A DNA stretch of 64,000 bases from Isoetes taiwanensis (lineage: Eukaryota > Streptophyta > Lycopodiopsida > Isoetales > Isoetaceae): the NCBI GenBank assembly GCA_021234155.1, contig JAJEKV010000013.1, positions 4,272,028 to 4,336,027 of the forward strand. The letters run 5' to 3'. This document shows positions 44,871 to 56,235 of the stretch, piece after piece. The position numbers were made by a program, and so were the translations under genes. Under the pieces are notes generated by a model, which searched no databases, had not been told where the DNA came from, and saw only the letters and a list, made by a program, of their open reading frames with translations. Positions within the stretch are counted from its first letter, which is position 1. Each line of letters opens with the position of its first letter.

Positions 44871-47021
44871 TTTGTATCAATATCAGCGGGGATGTTCAAG
44901 CCGGGCCGCTCTCAAGATACAAGAATCCGTGAAGCTCTCATGAATGGGGTTCAAACGCCCCGAGGCCTCGGGGATGCGTGGTTCAAATGAGACCTTCAAG
45001 CCGCTACCACGCAAGTTCATACTTCGGAGACCCGGCTTCAAGCCAAGCACGCAGGTTTTTTACAGGCCCGTGAGGATCTAAAGGCTGCCCAAAATCGAGA
45101 ATAGTCTTCTTGCGTCACAAGGGCTCACCCTGCGACCACCATTCGGGAATTATTGGAGCAGGTCAAGGCAAGAGAGACTCTCTTGGTTGACAAGGATAAA
45201 GACATTGCCAAGCTGGACACGCTGTATACAGAGCTCTCTCGGCATTACAACACTCAAGCCTAAGACCTTACAGCGCGTGACGCTCAAATTGCTTCTTTGG
45301 AAGCTCAGCTTTCCACGCATACCTCTCAGCTCACATCTCTCCAAGAACAGCTTACGGAGGTTCAGAAACAGAAAATTCTTGATGACGCTGAGATTGCCAT
45401 GCTTCGACTCAATGTTCTGGGCAATCCTCCTCACATGCCCGCGACTTCACCGAGCGGGTCCGTGACTACGATCCATATACGTTAGAAAAGGAGAACCGGA
45501 TCCGTGACCTCGAACAACAGCTACAGCAAGCTACTCAGTTTGCTGATGAAGCTCAGACCAAACTTGAAGCTATGTTACCATTGCTCTCAACCTGCCTGTT
45601 GACTTCCCTATTCCTTCCAGTTATCTGGATTATGTGGTTGCCCGCCGCCACCTCTTTCTTTCCGGCGGCATACGGTGATGGTCCCGTTGATGTTCCCCGG
45701 TACCTTGCCGAGATTTTCTTCGGACCTGGCGGCACCTCTCTATTGAAGACAAAGGTTTATTCATTGCCCTTTTGGTCTTTGATCTCATTCCTTTGTGCAG
45801 ATCCGGATTTTATCACCTTCGAGAGTTGTTCAAACCCAATGGCGTACATTTTTCATGATTTCTATCCGGCCGATATTACGGGACAAATTTCGAGATGGGC
45901 CACATCGGAACTTTCAGGGTGATCCCACACTTCAATAGTTGCTTTTGGATAACAACCCCTATTCACTCGATCATGATCGGACACATGCTCTTCATCAAGA
46001 GTACATGCCCGAAGCTTGCTCATCATTTGCCTCTCCGGCAAGCCGAAGCGCCTGCAACAGATAAGGAAGTATCCGGGACATCAGGATCTTCCCTTTGCAC
46101 AAGTTTATATCGACTGGGCGGGGTTACAATCAAGCTGCGTGCTCTTCTCGGATAGCAAGGCGGTCCCCACGGGTTGGGATAGCCCTCCCAGTAAACTCTC
46201 GGCTCCCACCTTACGTTTGGGACCATTGGTGCAAAGCTCTTGATCCGGGACCTTGTCCAGTGAATTCGGCTTGAGAGTTTTCGGCAGCGCCGCCCACGGG
46301 CATGGTCCCCTCTCCCTATGCTTCCCGGGTGTCCCTCCGCGCCCGGGTTCGACCTCTAATTGGCGTCTCCCCTTTTGGACCAAGGTCATGGATGGCCATC
46401 TTTGGATGGACTCCTCCGGATCTCGCCGGATCTCCGGTGGGATCCCCGTTTTGTTCGGCCGCCCAATTGGGAGGATGGTGCCACCCTTGATAACACTACC
46501 AATTGGATCTATATTCCCCAATGGCGTGGTTGGCAGCGCCCTGCTGATGCTCTTCATGGTCTTGACACCTTCTTGCGAGAATGCCGCCACCTCACCTTGA
46601 TCCGTCAAGCGGTTTTACGTGTGCTCTCAAAGCCGGTTTACGTCCCATCTTTGCTCTCAAATGCATCTGGTCAGCTCCTTAAATCGGCGTCCCATCTTTC
46701 ATCGCAATCCGAATCCCCCGTCTGCCGCCGGTCTCGCACTTTGCCTACTCATGGAGTGCCGGTTTGTTTCTTTAGAAGCCCATCGCGCTTGAAGACATGG
46801 TGCGCTCTCATTTTCTCATTGGCCGCGGCCGATCCCCCGCCTTGGGGCTCAACCTCCTCCACGCTCTTCAAATACGCCCGGGGATCTCATTGGCACTTAC
46901 CACAATGGTGCCCGTCCTCACTCCGAGTGAGGATCACTTTCAGGCTATATTGGGATGGCTTCCAGCCCTCGGAGACACTTCCTCCTTTTTCTTCACCACG
47001 AGTGTCGTTTGGTGGGGGGAG
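44871..47021 (+). pseudogene. Retroelement internal region with coiled-coil ORF and polypurine tract
   Basis: Between LTR units B and C. One frame near 45140-45430 encodes a coiled coil (RELLEQVKARETLLVDKDKD, then SLEAQLSTHTSQLTSLQEQL). Further right several frames contain proline/tryptophan-rich text (WDPRFVRPPNWEDGATL at about 46425) without recognisable RT, RNase H or integrase. It ends in a polypurine tract GGTGGGGGGAG (47011-47021) directly abutting TGTTAG of unit C, the expected plus-strand priming site. The absence of pol motifs suggests either a non-autonomous element or the 3' part of a gypsy element. Stops and shifts are numerous. Confidence 0.6.
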
Positions 47022-47616
47022 TGTTAGTCCCGCGGCCTCTGATGCGGGACTATTCATGCATCTGACGGACGAGGTCAGGTCCAAGGATCCTGATCGAGGC
47101 ACGGCCGGGGTCGTCCAAGGCCAATGAAGAAGACCAGCGGCGAATCACGCAGTCAAAGCACGGGTTACGCTACCAAGAGGCGCCGCTCAGACAAGTGACG
47201 GCCCGTCACCGCCCGCGTCAGCGTCAGCGTGATTCTAGGCACTTCAAGAGGCACCGCCCGGCTTTCCACAGAATCAGGCCTCCTTCGTGAGTCGGCCAAG
47301 ACCAGATCGGTCAGTGGCTATATTGGGCCAAAGGCCATTGTACTATATATATGACTAGAGCTAGCACATGAGTTTTTAGATGAGTTTTGAGTCTTGTCTC
47401 TTTTCGGTCTTCTCGACATGAGAGCTCATGTATGTTCATCATTGATATCAAGGAAGCTTATCATTTTCCTCTCATTGTTCTCTTTTGTTCTGTTTTCTTC
47501 TTCTTGTTCTCTTCTTGCAAATCCCGCGTGACATAGTCCCCCCGGATTCTCCTGTTAGATCCACGGGTCCTCACAGAGGGCTGTCTTGTGAGTTCCCAAC
47601 CGGACCCCAAACAACG
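47022..47616 (+). repeat. LTR unit C (595 bp), 3' LTR of the element to its left
   Basis: Begins TGTTAGTCCCGCGG immediately after the polypurine tract; TATA region at about 47339-47355; TG...CA limits could be 47022-47533 (ending CGTGACA), with an 83-bp tail to 47616. Near-identical to unit D over most of its length. It is followed without gap by unit D. Confidence 0.85.
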
Positions 47617-48212
47617 TGTTAGTCACGTGCCTCCCCAGTGCGGGACTATTCATGCATACGACGGACCAGGTCAGGTCCAAGGATCCACAGTCAGGCACGG
47701 GTCAGTCGTCCAAGGCCCAGCAGAAGACCAAGCAGCAGACCACGCAGTCAAAGCCTGGGTCTGCTACCAAGAGGCGCCGCTCGGACAAGTGACGCCCGTC
47801 CGCCAAGGCCGTCCGTCGGCCGTGATTCTAGGCACTTCAAGAGGCACCGCCCGGCTTTCCTGCAAATCGAGGCCTCCTTCCGTGAGTTAGACCGAGATCG
47901 GTCGAGTGTCTATATTGGGCCAAAGGCCATTGTACTATATATATGACTAGAGCTAGCACATGAGTTTTAGATGAGTTTTGAGTCTTGTCTCTTTTTTGGT
48001 CTTCTCTCGATTGCGAGAGCTCATGTATGTTCATCATTGATATCAAGGAAGCTTATCATTTTTCCTCTCATTGTTCTCTTTGTTGTTACGTTTTCTTCTT
48101 CTTGTTCTCTTCTTGCAAATCCTGCGTGACATAGTCCCCGGATTCTCTGTTAGATCCACGGGTCCTCCACAGAGGGTCTTCTTGGGGAGTTCGAACCCGA
48201 ACCCCCAAACAC
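47617..48212 (+). repeat. LTR unit D (596 bp), 5' LTR of the gag-carrying element
   Basis: Begins TGTTAGTCACGTGCC, TATA region at about 47932-47950, T-rich tract and ATCCTGCGTGACA at about 48128, tail with TTAGATCCACGGGTCCTC, ending CCCCCAAACA. The gag leader starts directly after it. No standard TGG-type primer-binding site is visible after either possible 3' limit, so the exact LTR boundary is unsettled. Confidence 0.82.
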
Positions 48213-48312
48213 ATGCCCCGCTGCGGGGTGCGATTCGCTTTTTCCTTTCTTACGTCGCCATGTATGCGTAGAAACTTCACGCTGAAGAACTTCTTTCCCC
48301 GGGCAGTCTCGC

Positions 48313-49482
48313 TTGGGCGTCATCAGCGGCGACGGGAAGTTGTTCGTGATATGTATGGATGCGCTTATGACATTGAGGGAGGCCACATTAGGTCTAGGGC
48401 TCGGTCGGCGCCACCCACCCTCGTGTCATGTCTCGTCCAAATTCCCCACCTCAAAGCGTGCAAACATTGCTCCCGGCCCTCAGTCCACCTCATCACTACT
48501 CGGGGAGCCCTATCGGGGCTCAACCTTCTCAACCTTACTTTTCATACCCCAGAAAATGCCTACATCCATCGTTCTTACGGCCATGCGCCTCTGCCTTCAC
48601 AACCATCATCTCCCGGGTGGGCAAGGATATCCACATGTCTCTTTTGCTCCTCCGGGGAATTTCCCTTCCCTACCTTTCCCACCGCTCTTCCCCGTTTACA
48701 ATCTTCTGGACCTCAAACCCAACGATCAGGCACCTCCAGTACCTCCACCTCAGCAACCCCTTCATCAGGGTCTTTCAGGCACTATACCACCTCCAACTCC
48801 ACCTCAATATAATCCCTATCCAGTTCCTGTCCAGCCTAGCACTTTCACCTCTACCTTTCAGACGCTTAAGCTGACCTATCCAACCTTTGGCAACACGAAA
48901 GGCAAACCACTAGACCAAAGTGCTCAGGCCCACATGGAAGAATTTGAGGCTCTGGCTGTCCTAAATGGTCATGCACAACCTCAACTGAAATTCCACATCT
49001 TTTCCACCACCTTGCGTGGCTCTCCTCATCAATGGCTCATGTCCAACAAAAGCCACTGGAAACAAGATTGGTCAGAAATGAAAACTGCTTTTCTTTCTCA
49101 CTATGGAACCACGGATGATGATCAACTTCATCTCAAGCAACTCAATGACCTTCAACAAGAGCCCACGGAGTCCGCCCGGGATTTAGATCGTCTTCACATT
49201 CTGCTCAGCAAACTCAAGGAGTACCCCACACAGAGCCAAATCTTGGTCTGGTTTCTCCAAGGACTTCCTCCAGCTATCCGACTCATGACTGAATACCTGC
49301 GCCCGAAGACTTTGGAGCAGGCTATCGACCTTGTCAATCACTTCGGGTCAATGTTTCCTCCGCTGCATGGCTCTTCGGGGAGCTCCCTTTCATTCCACCC
49401 GCCATGGTTCCACAGGCCGCTGTCCATCCTCAACACGTTGTCCAACCTCAACACGCTGTCCGACCTCTGGCAACAATTTTGA
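48313..49482 (+). pseudogene. Ty3/gypsy-type gag polyprotein (389 codons)
   Basis: One long open frame. The first ~100 codons are probably leader or repeat-derived; a proline-rich section (PPPQQPLHQGLSGTIPPPTP) precedes a Retrotrans_gag core: LKLTYPTFGNTKGKPLDQSA, AQPQLKFHIFSTTLRGSPHQ, WLMSNKSHW, WSEMKTAFLSHYGTTDDDQL, LNDLQQEPTESARDLDRLHI. This is the capsid-type domain that packages element RNA. No CCHC zinc knuckle is seen; the frame ends in a repeat of HPQHVVQPQHAV-type triplets in the alternative frame. Placed directly downstream of LTR unit D, same strand. Counted as a pseudogene because pol is displaced by about 11.6 kb. Confidence 0.82.
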
Positions 49483-50154
49483 AACTCTGTCCTGCTCTCA
49501 AGGACCAGTTACCACTTCCGACCGTTTTGGTTGGGGCTGTTGCTACCTCTACACCCACGGTCCATGCCACGGTGGGCAATCAACAAGTCAACCATGTTCA
49601 AATTGATGGAGGTAGCGCAGTTAATCTCATCACTGGATAAACTCGCAAACAAATGGGCATCAAACAACTCTATCGTTGCCCCATATGACATCAAATTGGC
49701 TAATGGCCATATCACGAGACCTCAAAGGCCGCCTCTTCTTCACATCAACATTGGTGATCTCCGCTTCCCCTTGGAATTCGGTGTTTGGAAGGCTTGGAGA
49801 AGATCCGGTGATTATGAAATGTTGGTCGGCAGACCTTTTCTCCGTCGGGCCAAGAGCATCCATTCTTGGGCCCCACGGACCCGGTTAGTCATCACTGATG
49901 GTCACCTCAATGCCACTATGGACTTGGAAACCCAGGTAAAATCATTTCGGGTCGACAATCTGGAACCCTCTCTCCGACATCGATTACGGGGCGCCCGAGG
50001 GCTCCCGGCCAAGTGCCTCGTCATCCTACCCCGAAAGTATGCTGATCCTTGGGGAGAAATGACTCTTGATCAGGACCGGTACGGGTCGCTTTGCTTGACC
50101 CTTACGGCTCCTTGCAATAGAATCCAACGTGTTGATCATTTTTCGGATCTTTGA
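49404..50154 (+). pseudogene. Gypsy aspartic protease region, frameshifted
   Basis: The frame 49404-49640 ends VNHVQIDGGSAVNLITG, the retropepsin flap-and-active-site motif in the I-DGGS-xVNLI form usual for plant gypsy elements. A stop at 49638 interrupts it, and the continuing frame (to 50154) has YDIKLANGHITRPQRPPLLH, LRFPLEFGVW and YEMLVGRPFLRRAKSIHSWA, matching the rest of the domain (MLVGRPFL). The protease would cleave gag-pol. A frameshift near 49640 splits it. Confidence 0.75.
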
Positions 50155-51880
50155 ACCTCCCGCAGACTCGTAGATGTACACGGCCGTCATGAAGCAACCC
50201 TCTCGCTTTTGATGAAACTTCGGCAACCTCTCTTCTTCACCACGCAGTGTGCCGCGCATCCTATCAATGCTTCAACCTCCTGCTCATATTGTCGGGACAC
50301 GGAAGTTATCCCCATATTCGGACTCACGAAGTCGATTGTGGGCGTGGGCAACAATCACTGTCCAAGATTGCCGCAAAACACACCGACCCCCAATTTTTGG
50401 TCCACAGTTGTTTTTAGTTGTACGGAAGTGTTGTTTTATGCCAAAAACAACACCAAAATGGCCCCAAAAGTCCACGTGGCCCGTTTATCCGGATTTGCAC
50501 AAAGAGACAGTGGTTTCTTGCAAAAACATTCCACTGTGGTTTTTCTGACAACTTTTTGTTTTTTGGTCAACGTGTCCTTTTTTTTCACTATTGTTTTTCC
50601 GAACTTTTGTCAACGTGTGGTTTTTTTTTGTGACTGTTGTTTTTTTGGAGGAGCCACGCGTTGTTTGTCTTCCAAAAAACACATATAGGTTTGAATATTA
50701 GTACTCGTGGAAAAGTGATAAAAGACCGTTCTTTTTCCCTTTTCTATGTGTGTGTGTTTTTTTTATCTACTTGTAGTTTTAGCTTAAACCATGAATTGTT
50801 TTGTTTCGGGTTTAGATATTACTACACGTGAAATATAAAATTACAACGTCAAAGTAAGACATGTTATTTAATGAAATACCACATGTGTTACTTAAATCCA
50901 GCTATTGCTTTTAATGCTCCTAACTATTGTTTTTCTAAAATAAGGACATATATAGAAAAACACGATTATAACACATCGAAAAAATCTAAGTGTTGTTTCT
51001 AATGCATATTTTGACCAGTTAAATATCGACCATCGTGGCATTTTTAAAATAAAAAACTATTATTTTAACCAATCATATAATCGACCACGTGGCTTACATT
51101 TAAATAAAAAAAACATGCCTTCCAAATTTTGGTTTTCTAAACAACATATAAATAGAAGTTTATTAAACACCATATAATTACAAGCTAGTTACTTACAAGC
51201 TGGTTGGAGGTTCCTGTAGGTTAGAGTAGATTCTTATTGTGTAAGTGGTTTCAAATTTTTTTAATTGTCAACTATTAGATACAAGTAACCAACATGCCAC
51301 TTAAGCCTTATAAATTCATGGAATACATAGTTTTTTATATAATATATAAAGCAGAAAATACATTACGATCCCGAAAGATTGGGATGCTGTTCCAGTTTTC
51401 CAATTCTAAACTTTTGTTAGTTGCAGAGATACTTTCGCAGCCATTTATTTTTGCTTAATGTAGAATATAAACGGATCCTCTGCATCATGGGATCCATTAC
51501 TTTCCAGCCTACTTAAGGATCTGCATAAGAAAAAAACAATTATGTTCGAAAAATGCCTAGATCATTAAAAAATGAAACAAGATCAATGATTTTTACCTGC
51601 TAACTCTTCACGTTTATACCTGTACCGTGCTTACAAACCAAGCTTCCAAACGAAGCAAAATGCAAAAGAAAGAAAAAACAGAATGACTCTACCGCTTTTG
51701 GGCTTGTAAGCAAATCAAAGATCGAACATCTAGGCTTTAAGCACATCCCCATTGGAACATGGGACCAAGCAAGCATAATATGGGTCTGTCCTTTCATCTC
51801 TACTTTTTCAAAACACTATTCTAACACTTGTTCCTACAAAACAAAGACAGGCCACTGAAAATATTATCATTTGCTAACTA
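50155..51880. other. Spacer downstream of the protease, no recognised gene
   Basis: 50380-50700 is T/G-rich with GTTGTTTTT words and a doubled GTCAACGTGT motif (about 50567 and 50608); it may be part of an inserted LTR. 50830-51380 is AT-rich. A short minus ORF 51600-51797 (QTHIMLAWSHVPMGMCLKPR) is unrecognised and adjoins the LRR exon remnants on the same strand. Confidence 0.45.
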
Positions 51881-51914
51881 AATTTCTATTAACTTACTTA
51901 ATAAAAATGCTTAC

Positions 51915-52182
51915 CAAAGTTTAAAGAATCTATGGCATTCATCTGCACATCCTCTTCTACATATGCAAGCTGTTTAAGGCCTGAATCAGAGTCAGATCAC
52001 AAATAAAGATGCTTACCAAGATTTAAAGAATCTCCGCCTTTATCGGGACATTCCCATCTCAAGATATGCAAGCTTTTAAGCCCTGAACCAGAGAAAGTTG
52101 CTTGTGCTTGCTTCCCAAAGTTTAAAAGCCCTCGATACTGCTTGAGAGGAGACAATCCCTTCAATGAGCCATCTGCATGGCG
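51915..52182 (-). pseudogene. Leucine-rich-repeat micro-exons (probable NLR or LRR gene remnant)
   Basis: On the minus strand, 52082-52017 and 51980-51915 are two 66-bp open segments, each preceded by a TTCAG acceptor and followed by GTAAGC, beginning with two bases and ending with one base of split glycine codons (same phase at both ends). They read LKSLHILRWECPDKGGDSLNL and LKQLAYVEEDVQMNAIDSLNF, the LxxLxxL spacing of leucine-rich repeats. A third unit (about 52182-52116: GSLKGLSPLKQYRGLLNF) ends the same way but its donor reads GGAAGC. Period is about 100 bp, so the exon-intron pair was tandemly duplicated. No NB-ARC or kinase domain is seen nearby, so this is a remnant. Confidence 0.5.
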
Positions 52183-52379
52183 GCTCCTCAGAGATCATCT
52201 AATTTATTATGTGAAACAAACTTTCAAGAGACAGATTTGAGATGGCCCTTTGCCCTAGCCAACATCTTCCCTTAGGCTTTGATTCTCAGATTGAAGTTAT
52301 GATCAATGCTTTCGTGATACCTTCTTAAAATCCATAGCAAAGGAGTGAACAAATATGTGCAATAGCTTTCAGAAATGCT

Positions 52380-53460
52380 CGTTGTCAACTATAGGGAGGT
52401 TGTGAAGCAGGGCAGGGCCATAGCCGTAGGGAGGTCGTGGAAGGGGGCGCCATAGCCGCGGAAGCTGCGGCATCACCCGTAGAAAGGCCATGAAGGTTTA
52501 TAGCCGGAAGCGTAAAGGCCATGAAGGTGGGGCTTATAGCCGCGGAAGGGGTGGCTCCCTTTCTAATTTGGAAGCATGGAGTATGGAGTAGGAAAGCGGG
52601 AAAGTAGCTGACCAATAGGAGCAAAGCACCAGGATCACCATCCGAGCCGCTTATATCCGCATAAAACACGGACCGTTGTTCTTAACCTTTGATGAGGCAT
52701 TTTTTTCATCCATATAATTTATCTTCAATTTTGAACTACTTTGGCAGGGGATTTTCCATATGGGTTCTGCTACGTTCAAGCCATGTGGCCATAGCCAAAA
52801 TGGCTGGGATGTGCGTTGTGCCATCTTTCTGGTCATATAAGCTCAAGAAGTCCTTATTTTTAATTCTCAATGAGTGCCCGAAAAATTTTGGGGACAACTC
52901 GTTGAAATTGGAAAAATCTCCCAGCAATCCCTGTAGGATCTCAAAGTCATTAGGCTCATAAGTGCATTAACTCAAATTTAAGAATCTATAGGCGATCCTG
53001 AAGTCATGGGTGAAACTCTTTTGAAAAAAACTATAAACGAAAATTTGCCAGAGTTCATTGCACCTTTTGGCCAACTCTTTTGTCTGTGTTGAATACTTTG
53101 AATTGTACTTAGGTGTATTTTAATTTTCTAAAGTTAAAAGAAAAAAAAACAACATAAAACATACCGATGGGATTATTTTAGAAAAATTACTAGATAAGAT
53201 TATTTATTTATCAACTTCTTTGCATTCTTTAACAAACAATTGAGGATTTACATAAGGTTGGATGCTCATTGGTAGAAGAACAGAGAATGGTCATGAAAAT
53301 GCGCCTTTCAGATGAATACATGAAGAAGCAAGTTGGGCCTGGTGGTGCTTTATCCCTCTCAATGTAGTAAGGTTCCAAGTTTCAACCCACCAAACGAAAA
53401 GCGTAATTTTTGTTATACAAACAAAATGGTAGAATTTTGACGCAATAGCCACCTAGGCAC
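52380..53460. other. Spacer, no recognised gene
   Basis: 52395-52565 has GC-rich, imperfect repeats of CATAGCCG(C/T) and AGGCCATGAAGGT. 52689-52961 holds a 90-codon plus-strand frame (LKKSLFLILNECPKNFGDNS) whose wording faintly echoes the LRR exons but is not convincing. From 52970 to 53460 it is AT-rich, nothing seen. Confidence 0.4.
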
Positions 53461-53462
53461 CA

Positions 53463-54950
53463 ACATGCCACCTAGGCTCAAACATGCCAAGGTGGCTCAA
53501 ACATGCCACATGGGCTCCAACATGCCACCTAGGCTCCAACATGCCAAGGTGGCTCAAACATGCCACGAGGGCTTCAAACATGCCACTTGGCTCAAATATG
53601 CCAAGGTGGCTCAAACATGCCACCTAGGCTCAAACATGCCAAGGTGGCCCAAACATGCCACCTAGGTTTCAAACATGCCAAGGTGGCTCCAAACATGTCA
53701 TGTGAACCAACATGCCACCTAGCTTCAACATGCCAAGATGGATCAAACATGCCACCTAGACATGTTTGATGCACCTTGGCATGTTGGAGCCTATGTGGCA
53801 TGTTGGCATGGCATGTTTGAGCCATCTTGGCTTGTTTGCTTCCACCTTGGCATGTTTGAGCTAAGGTGGCTTGTTGGAACCACCTTGGCATGTTGGACCC
53901 ACCTTTGGCATGTTTGAGCCACCTTGGCATGTTGGAGCCTAGGTGGCATGTTGGAGCCCAGCGTGGGCATGTTTGAGCCATCTTGGCATGTTTGCACCAC
54001 CTTGGCATGTTTGAGCCAAGGTGGCATGTTGAAGCCTAGGGTGGCATGTTTGAGCCACCTTGGCATGTTGGAGCCTAGGTAGCATGCTTGAGCCACCTTG
54101 GCATGTTGGAGCCTAGGTGGCATGTTGGAGCCCACGTGGCATGTTTGAGCCACCTTGGCATGTTTGAGCAGGTGGCATGTTTGAGCCACCTTGGCATGTT
54201 TTGAGCCAAGTGGCATGTTTGAGCCACCTTGGCATGTTGGAGCCTAGGTGGCATGTGGGAGCCCACGTGGCATGTTTTGACCCACCTTGGCATGTTGGAT
54301 CCAAGGTGGCATGTTGGATCCCACATGGCATGTTGAGCCACCTTGACATGTTACTGGCCTAGGGTGGTATGTTTGAGCCACCTTGGCATGTTGGAGCCTA
54401 GGTGGCATGTTGGAGCCCGCGATGGCATGTTTCACCCACCTTGGCATGTTGGAGCCCCCGTGGCATGTTTGAGCCAACTTGGCATGTTGGAGCCTATCAT
54501 GTTGGAGCCCGCGTGGCATGTTTGAGCCATCTTGGCATGTTTGCGCCACCTTGGCATGTTTGAGCGAAGGTGGCTTGTTGGAGCCTAGGTGGCATGTTTG
54601 AGCCACCTTGGCATGTTGGAGCCTAGGTAGGTGGCATGTTTGAGCCAAGGTGGCATGTTGAAGCTTAGGTGGCATGTTTGAGCCACCTTGGCATGTTGGA
54701 GCCTAGGTGGCATGTTGGAGCCCACTTGGCATGTTTGAGCCACCTTGGCATGTTGGAGCCTAGGTGGCATGCTTGAGCCACCTTGGCATGTTGGGAGCCC
54801 ATGTAGCTACCTGCATTTATCCGGTCCCTACAAATGGAAAGCCATCTTTCTTTTTAGAACCATTGCCAAGAATGCCATTGAAAAACCGGTGGTGTCATGT
54901 TTGAGCCACCTTGGCATGTTTGAGCCACCTTGGCATGCTTGAGCCACCTA
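53463..54950. repeat. 19-bp repeat arrays, inverted pair (plus 53463-53765, minus 53766-54950)
   Basis: 53463-53765 consists of plus-oriented units such as CATGCCACCTAGGCTCAAA and CATGCCAAGGTGGCTCAAA; from about 53766 the orientation flips and units read CATGTTGGAGCC + 7 nt (TAGGTGG, ACCTTGG, CACGTGG, AGCGTGG). The flip at 53760-53775 makes the arrays complementary. A ~75-bp unique insert (about 54812-54890) interrupts the minus array. Because 19 is not a multiple of 3 and units lack stops in several frames, long meaningless ORFs with a 19-residue period arise on both strands. Confidence 0.93.
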
Positions 54951-54954
54951 GGCA

Positions 54955-55220
54955 CCAACATGCCACTTAGGCTCAAACATGCCAAGGTGGCTCAAACATG
55001 TCAAGGTGGCTCAAACGCGCCACCAGGGGTCCAACATGCCACCTAGGCTCCAACATGCCAAGGTGGCTCAAACATGCTACCTAGGTCAAAACATGCCAAG
55101 GTGAAAACATACCACCTAGGCCCTAACATGCCAAGGTGGCTCAAACATGCCATGGGTTTCCAACATGCCACCTAGGCTCAAACATGCCAAGGTGGCTCAA
55201 ACATGCCATGTGGGCATGAT
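54955..55220 (+). repeat. 19-bp repeat array, plus orientation
   Basis: Units CATGCCACTTAGGCTCAAA, CATGCCAAGGTGGCTCAAA and variants, oriented opposite to the array ending at 54950. It is more degenerate than the others (units missing bases, e.g. near 55095-55125). It stops just before the foldback at 55231. Confidence 0.9.
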
Positions 55221-55230
55221 GACTTTTGTA

Positions 55231-55590
55231 ATTAGAAGTCAAGAGCCTTTTTTAGTAGCAAAATTGTTTGGGATCATCGGGATGGCCAATAGATTCAAAC
55301 TCTGTTAGCAGTTGCCATGGCTCAAGATGTGTGTTTATCAAAAGGTGCACCTAGTTATCCAAGAAAACGACCCGCGTTTGGCCCAAACGTAAACCCCGTG
55401 TTGCTAGGTTATTGTAGGGTTTGCGTTCGAGGCCAAACGTGGTCGCTTTTATTGGATAGCTAGGTGCACCTTTGCTAAAACACACATGCGAGCCATGGTA
55501 CCGAATAACAGAGTTTGGATCTATTGGTCATACCCGAATGATCCCAAACAATTTTGATAATCGTAAAAGGTTGCTCTTTGACTTCTAATT
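55231..55590. mobile_element. 360-bp foldback with ~150-bp arms
   Basis: ATTAGAAGTCAAGAGC at the left faces GCTCTTTGACTTCTAAT at the right; inner arms pair through AAATTGTTTGGGATCAT/ATGATCCCAAACAATTTT, CAATAGATTCAAACTCTGTT/AACAGAGTTTGGATCTATTG, CCATGGCTC/GAGCCATGG, AAGGTGCACCTAG/CTAGGTGCACCTTT and GCGTTTGGCC/GGCCAAACG. The centre is near 55400-55410. Both arms have diverged by small indels. No coding content: a large MITE or snap-back element. Confidence 0.9.
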
Positions 55591-55739
55591 GCTACACTGG
55601 GAGGAGGATAAATCCAAACCCCATTCCCTCAGTTCCTATTAGTTCACATTTTCAACTGCAGCTTCTCGACCAAGTCCCAAGTGCAACCGACTAAAACTCG
55701 ACCTCCATAACGCGAACCTTTCAATAACCTAGCAAATGC

Positions 55740-56080
55740 ATTGTGGTTTACATTTCGGAGGCCGTATCCTAGTCAGATTCCACCAGGATCTTGCACAATG
55801 TCATTATGTAGAGGGAGGGTGTTGATGCCAGAAGACGGACCCTTAAAACCTTCCGGAAGCAGTTCGCCCCAAAGGTCCTCTCCCGAAGGCCCCTGGCCAC
55901 GGACGGGCAACTCTCCCACTCCAAAACTGTGAACTGACTCTGCCAATGGATTCAAAATGTCGACTTTACCCCGGGGACCAAGTTTAGGCGGGCGTAAGAC
56001 TGCCCCTTCTCCAAGAAGCACAAAAGTAGCTCACGTCCAATACGTTCGTAGTCAATTGGTCCCGGACAGATCTTGAATTT
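55740..56080 (-). pseudogene. Decayed paralogue of the 58953-59243 unit
   Basis: GGGGACCAAGTTTxxGxGGGCG, CTCCAAGAAxCxCxAAAGTAG and GTAGTCAATTGG recur here and at about 58960-59045 in the same orientation and order. The minus-strand ORF 55773-56021 corresponds to one frame of it. It lies in the unique spacer between the two 19-bp repeat systems, showing that both systems share more than the arrays. No family recognised. Confidence 0.4.
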
Positions 56081-56235
56081 TCTTGAGCCTGCTCGAAGCA
56101 AGTTACTTGAATGGAGAATTCAACGGTCGGATAGGGAAACCGGGTTCCGGGAAGGGAGGCATTGGCATTTGCCCTCCCGGAGGAGCACTGGTAGGAAAGC
56201 CTGCCTCGGTAACCTTTGTGATGTCCGCCTCACGG

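Noticed and set aside
46360-47127. 255-codon plus-strand ORF
   Set aside because: It runs through the polypurine tract into LTR unit C, has no recognised domain, and overlaps equally long frames; treated as part of the decayed internal region.
53592-54341. Long minus-strand ORFs of 88-141 codons rich in His, Cys, Met, Trp (e.g. LKHAKVAQTCHLGSNMPR)
   Set aside because: They are a 19-residue translation cycle of the 19-bp satellite; the same peptide appears in several frames and on both strands.
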